From positions 1 through 6,930 of the forward strand of contig DQIO01000196.1 of assembly GCA_020793555.1 (NCBI GenBank): 6,930 nt of DNA, in the 5' to 3' direction. Every line of letters begins with the position of its first letter. The stretch's first letter is position 1. This DNA is from Methanosarcinaceae archaeon. Its GTDB lineage: Archaea > Halobacteriota > Methanosarcinia > Methanosarcinales > Methanosarcinaceae. The notes under the pieces are model-generated. The model saw nothing but the letters and a program-made list of their open reading frames with translations. It was not told where the DNA came from and ran no database searches. The position numbers and the translations under genes are program-made. Below, piece by piece: positions 5,375-6,930 of this stretch.

Positions 5375-5400
5375 GTATCTGTCAACTCAGTCAAATCCGC

Positions 5401-6321
5401 CTACATCTCCTCAAAAATATCCAATATCTGTTTTGAAAGTTCAACACTTACGTCAACAGACTTCATCAGCGTGTCAGCGCGCACAACTTCGCATCCAATG
5501 TCGCCAAAGTCCGATACTTCAGCCGTATCGCGCTCATCGATGACAAATACATCAACAATGTCCTGATAACACATCGCAACACCGACAGACGATACCTCTA
5601 ATCCACGCGCTTGCATAAGTTTTCCTGCCGGACCGCTGACAGGTTCTTTGCCGATTATGGGGCTTACTGCAACGACCTTTTTGTGTTCCAGTATCTCGCG
5701 CATCCCGGGCAATTCAAGGATTGGTCCGATACTTGTTATCGGATTACTTGGACCAATCAATACTTTGTCGTCCGTCTCAAGTGCCTCAAGTACGGCAGGT
5801 GCAATGGCGGCATCGGAAATACCGTCTATTGAAACGTTCACCACCTCCGGCTCACCGTGATTCTTGACCCAGAAGTCCTGATAATGCATTTTGCCCTGCG
5901 GCGTTGTTATCATTGTGGATACGGGGTCGTCGGACATTGGAAGTACGTCTGCTTTGATGCTAAATGCACCGCAGAGTTTTCGGATTGCGGATGTCAGGAC
6001 ACCGCCGTTTCGTAAAATATCCGAGCGCATGATGTGGGTCGCACGGTCAAGGTCGCCGATCATCATTCCTTCATCGAATCCCGATAATTTCATGGTTTCG
6101 TGGGTTCGGAATGTGTCCCCTGCGACTCCCCACCATTTTTCTATGTCGAGCCTGTCTGATAGCAGGTAGAGGACAGTGTCTATATCAGGAGTTATGAGGT
6201 TGCCAGATACCCAAATGTCCTCTGCGGTGTTTACAACTACTGTTAGGTCTTTTGGGGGGATGAGGGTACGAAGCCCGTTTAGCAGTTTTGGTGTTCCGGT
6301 GCCGCCTGAGAGTGTTATCAT
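5401..6321 (-). CDS. cofD: 2-phospho-L-lactate transferase CofD (F420 biosynthesis)
   Basis: CofD transfers the phospholactyl group from lactyl-2-diphospho-5'-guanosine to 7,8-didemethyl-8-hydroxy-5-deazariboflavin (Fo), giving F420-0. F420 is the hydride carrier of methanogenesis. The 306-residue length is normal. Motifs in order are SGGTGTPKLL (5-14, nucleotide-binding start), NTAEDIWVSG and TPDIDTVLY (31-52), GDLDRATHIMRS (89-100), PMSDDPVSTMI (128-138), GPSNPITSIGPI (190-201) and SPIIGKEPVSGPAGKLM (220-236). From memory, the sequence is strikingly like the Methanosarcina enzyme throughout, which fits this archaeal lineage. The start ATG opens directly into the conserved N-terminal strand, and a weak AAGG lies 11 bases upstream. 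It appears to be transcribed alone from a TATA-like box at 6388-6404. No other cof gene is in the window. Confidence 0.97.
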   Translation of the reverse strand: MITLSGGTGTPKLLNGLRTLIPPKDLTVVVNTAEDIWVSGNLITPDIDTVLYLLSDRLDIEKWWGVAGDTFRTHETMKLSGFDEGMMIGDLDRATHIMRSDILRNGGVLTSAIRKLCGAFSIKADVLPMSDDPVSTMITTPQGKMHYQDFWVKNHGEPEVVNVSIDGISDAAIAPAVLEALETDDKVLIGPSNPITSIGPILELPGMREILEHKKVVAVSPIIGKEPVSGPAGKLMQARGLEVSSVGVAMCYQDIVDVFVIDERDTAEVSDFGDIGCEVVRADTLMKSVDVSVELSKQILDIFEEM

Positions 6322-6387
6322 TGTTGGTGTTTCCTTTTTTTAATGGGTATGCATGAACTTAACATTCAACTGCATCCTGTACATCCG

Positions 6388-6404
6388 GTCAAATATTTTA
6401 ATTT
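6388..6404 (-). promoter_or_regulatory. TATA-box candidate for cofD
   Basis: The minus strand reads AATTAAAATATTTGACC, preceded by an A-rich stretch that could serve as a BRE. Initiation about 25 bases downstream would give a leader of roughly 50 bases before the cofD ATG. Confidence 0.45.
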
Positions 6405-6851
6405 TTTGTTTAGATAAACTGGCACTTTTCAGCTATGCATAAACGTTGTTGGCAGATTGAATAGTTCATAAATAGATAGTGGCACAACAATTGACTGGAA
6501 GTTAAGAAAACGTGGCATCAGTTCCCGCCATAGGCGGCGTATTTCACTGCTGCCAACCCACAACCCAAACATGCAAATACGATACTGCTTGAAAACAATT
6601 TTATATTTCATGTTAATGGTGTTGGAACGTGCCGCGCTGCGCGCGTGTGGTCGCGCTGTTTATTGCATCTACTCGGCCCCTTCTAGTCTAGCGACATTAT
6701 ATTGTTTACGCGACACGAGTCTTAAGGATGGCTGAATAGTTACATATAAACTATATAATGAAACATATTTAAGAATTGTTGTTTCAGACCGTATCGGTAC
6801 AAAATGGAGTATGAGAATAGACTGCTTGTAATGCACCGAAGCTCACTCATA
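6405..6851. other. Intergenic region without convincing gene
   Basis: An open minus-strand frame at 6429-6611 (60 codons) lacks a ribosome-binding site and family likeness. A GC-rich patch at 6627-6658 (GCCGCGCTGCGCGCG core) stands out in AT-rich surroundings. A plus-strand TATA-like stretch at about 6742-6761 (CATATAAACTATATAATG) could serve a gene beyond the window. Stray transposase-like residues (KRCWQIE at 6436-6456, plus) are followed at once by stops. Nothing can be assigned with confidence. Confidence 0.4.
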
Positions 6852-6884
6852 CGCTTCCACCTCGCTTCCACCTCACTTCCACCT
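6852..6884 (+). repeat. 11-bp tandem repeat, three units
   Basis: There are three consecutive units, CGCTTCCACCT, CGCTTCCACCT and CACTTCCACCT, the third with one change. A partial fourth unit (CACT) follows. On the minus strand each unit reads AGGTGGAAGCG, which contains a ribosome-binding-site-like AGGTGG. No gene starts directly after it in the window. Confidence 0.85.
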
Positions 6885-6930
6885 CACTCATCACATAACA
6901 GATAACATAATAATTGATGCATCGGTTAAC

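Noticed and set aside
6429..6611. 60-codon minus-strand open frame, and transposase-like residues on the plus strand (KRCWQIE)
   Set aside because: There is no ribosome-binding site and no recognisable family. The transposase-like motif is a few residues followed by stops, too little to call a remnant.
6804..6905. 33-codon plus-strand open frame across the 11-bp repeat
   Set aside because: There is no ribosome-binding site, and a third of the frame is the tandem repeat.

Overview
The window looks like chromosome from a methanogenic or methane-oxidising archaeon of the Methanosarcinales type. The evidence is a 306-residue CofD (coenzyme F420 biosynthesis) that, from memory, reads very close to the Methanosarcina protein, a chelatase-type ChlI/ChlD pair of the methanogen kind (cysteine motif in I, no AAA+ domain in D), TATA-box-like promoters and GGAGG/GGTG ribosome-binding sites. 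The assignment is inferred from protein character only. All recognisable genes lie on the minus strand, so the text reads from right to left.

Right part, about 2077-6400, is ordinary housekeeping sequence: cofD (5401-6321); a small three-span membrane protein of unknown function (4819-5223) behind its own TATA box and a cluster of palindromes; then a chlI-like AAA+ ATPase (3630-4754) and a chlD-like VWA protein (2077-3585), 44 bp apart and probably one transcription unit. I and D subunits normally power a large metal-inserting subunit (CobN, ChlH or BchH type), which is not in the window. A U-rich terminator candidate follows chlD.

Left part, 1-1938, is an AT-richer accessory region. Three copies of a 66-bp imperfectly palindromic element lie in the same orientation at 1-55 (cut by the window edge), 495-560 and 1873-1938. 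The first and third are identical over the 55 shared bases. The middle one is diverged (13 mismatches). Between copies 3 and 2, in minus-strand order, are a small remnant, a HhH-GPD-like DNA glycosylase-fold gene, an intact hicB antitoxin gene and an overlapping hicA start that runs into stop codons. Between copies 2 and 1 are a possible frameshifted remnant and a second hicB whose expected ATG reads ATA. The elements therefore bracket small, partly decayed toxin-antitoxin/DNA-processing modules in a cassette-like layout.

The right edge, 6322-6930, has no convincing gene. It holds the cofD promoter, a short GC-rich patch, another TATA-like site and a three-unit 11-bp tandem repeat.
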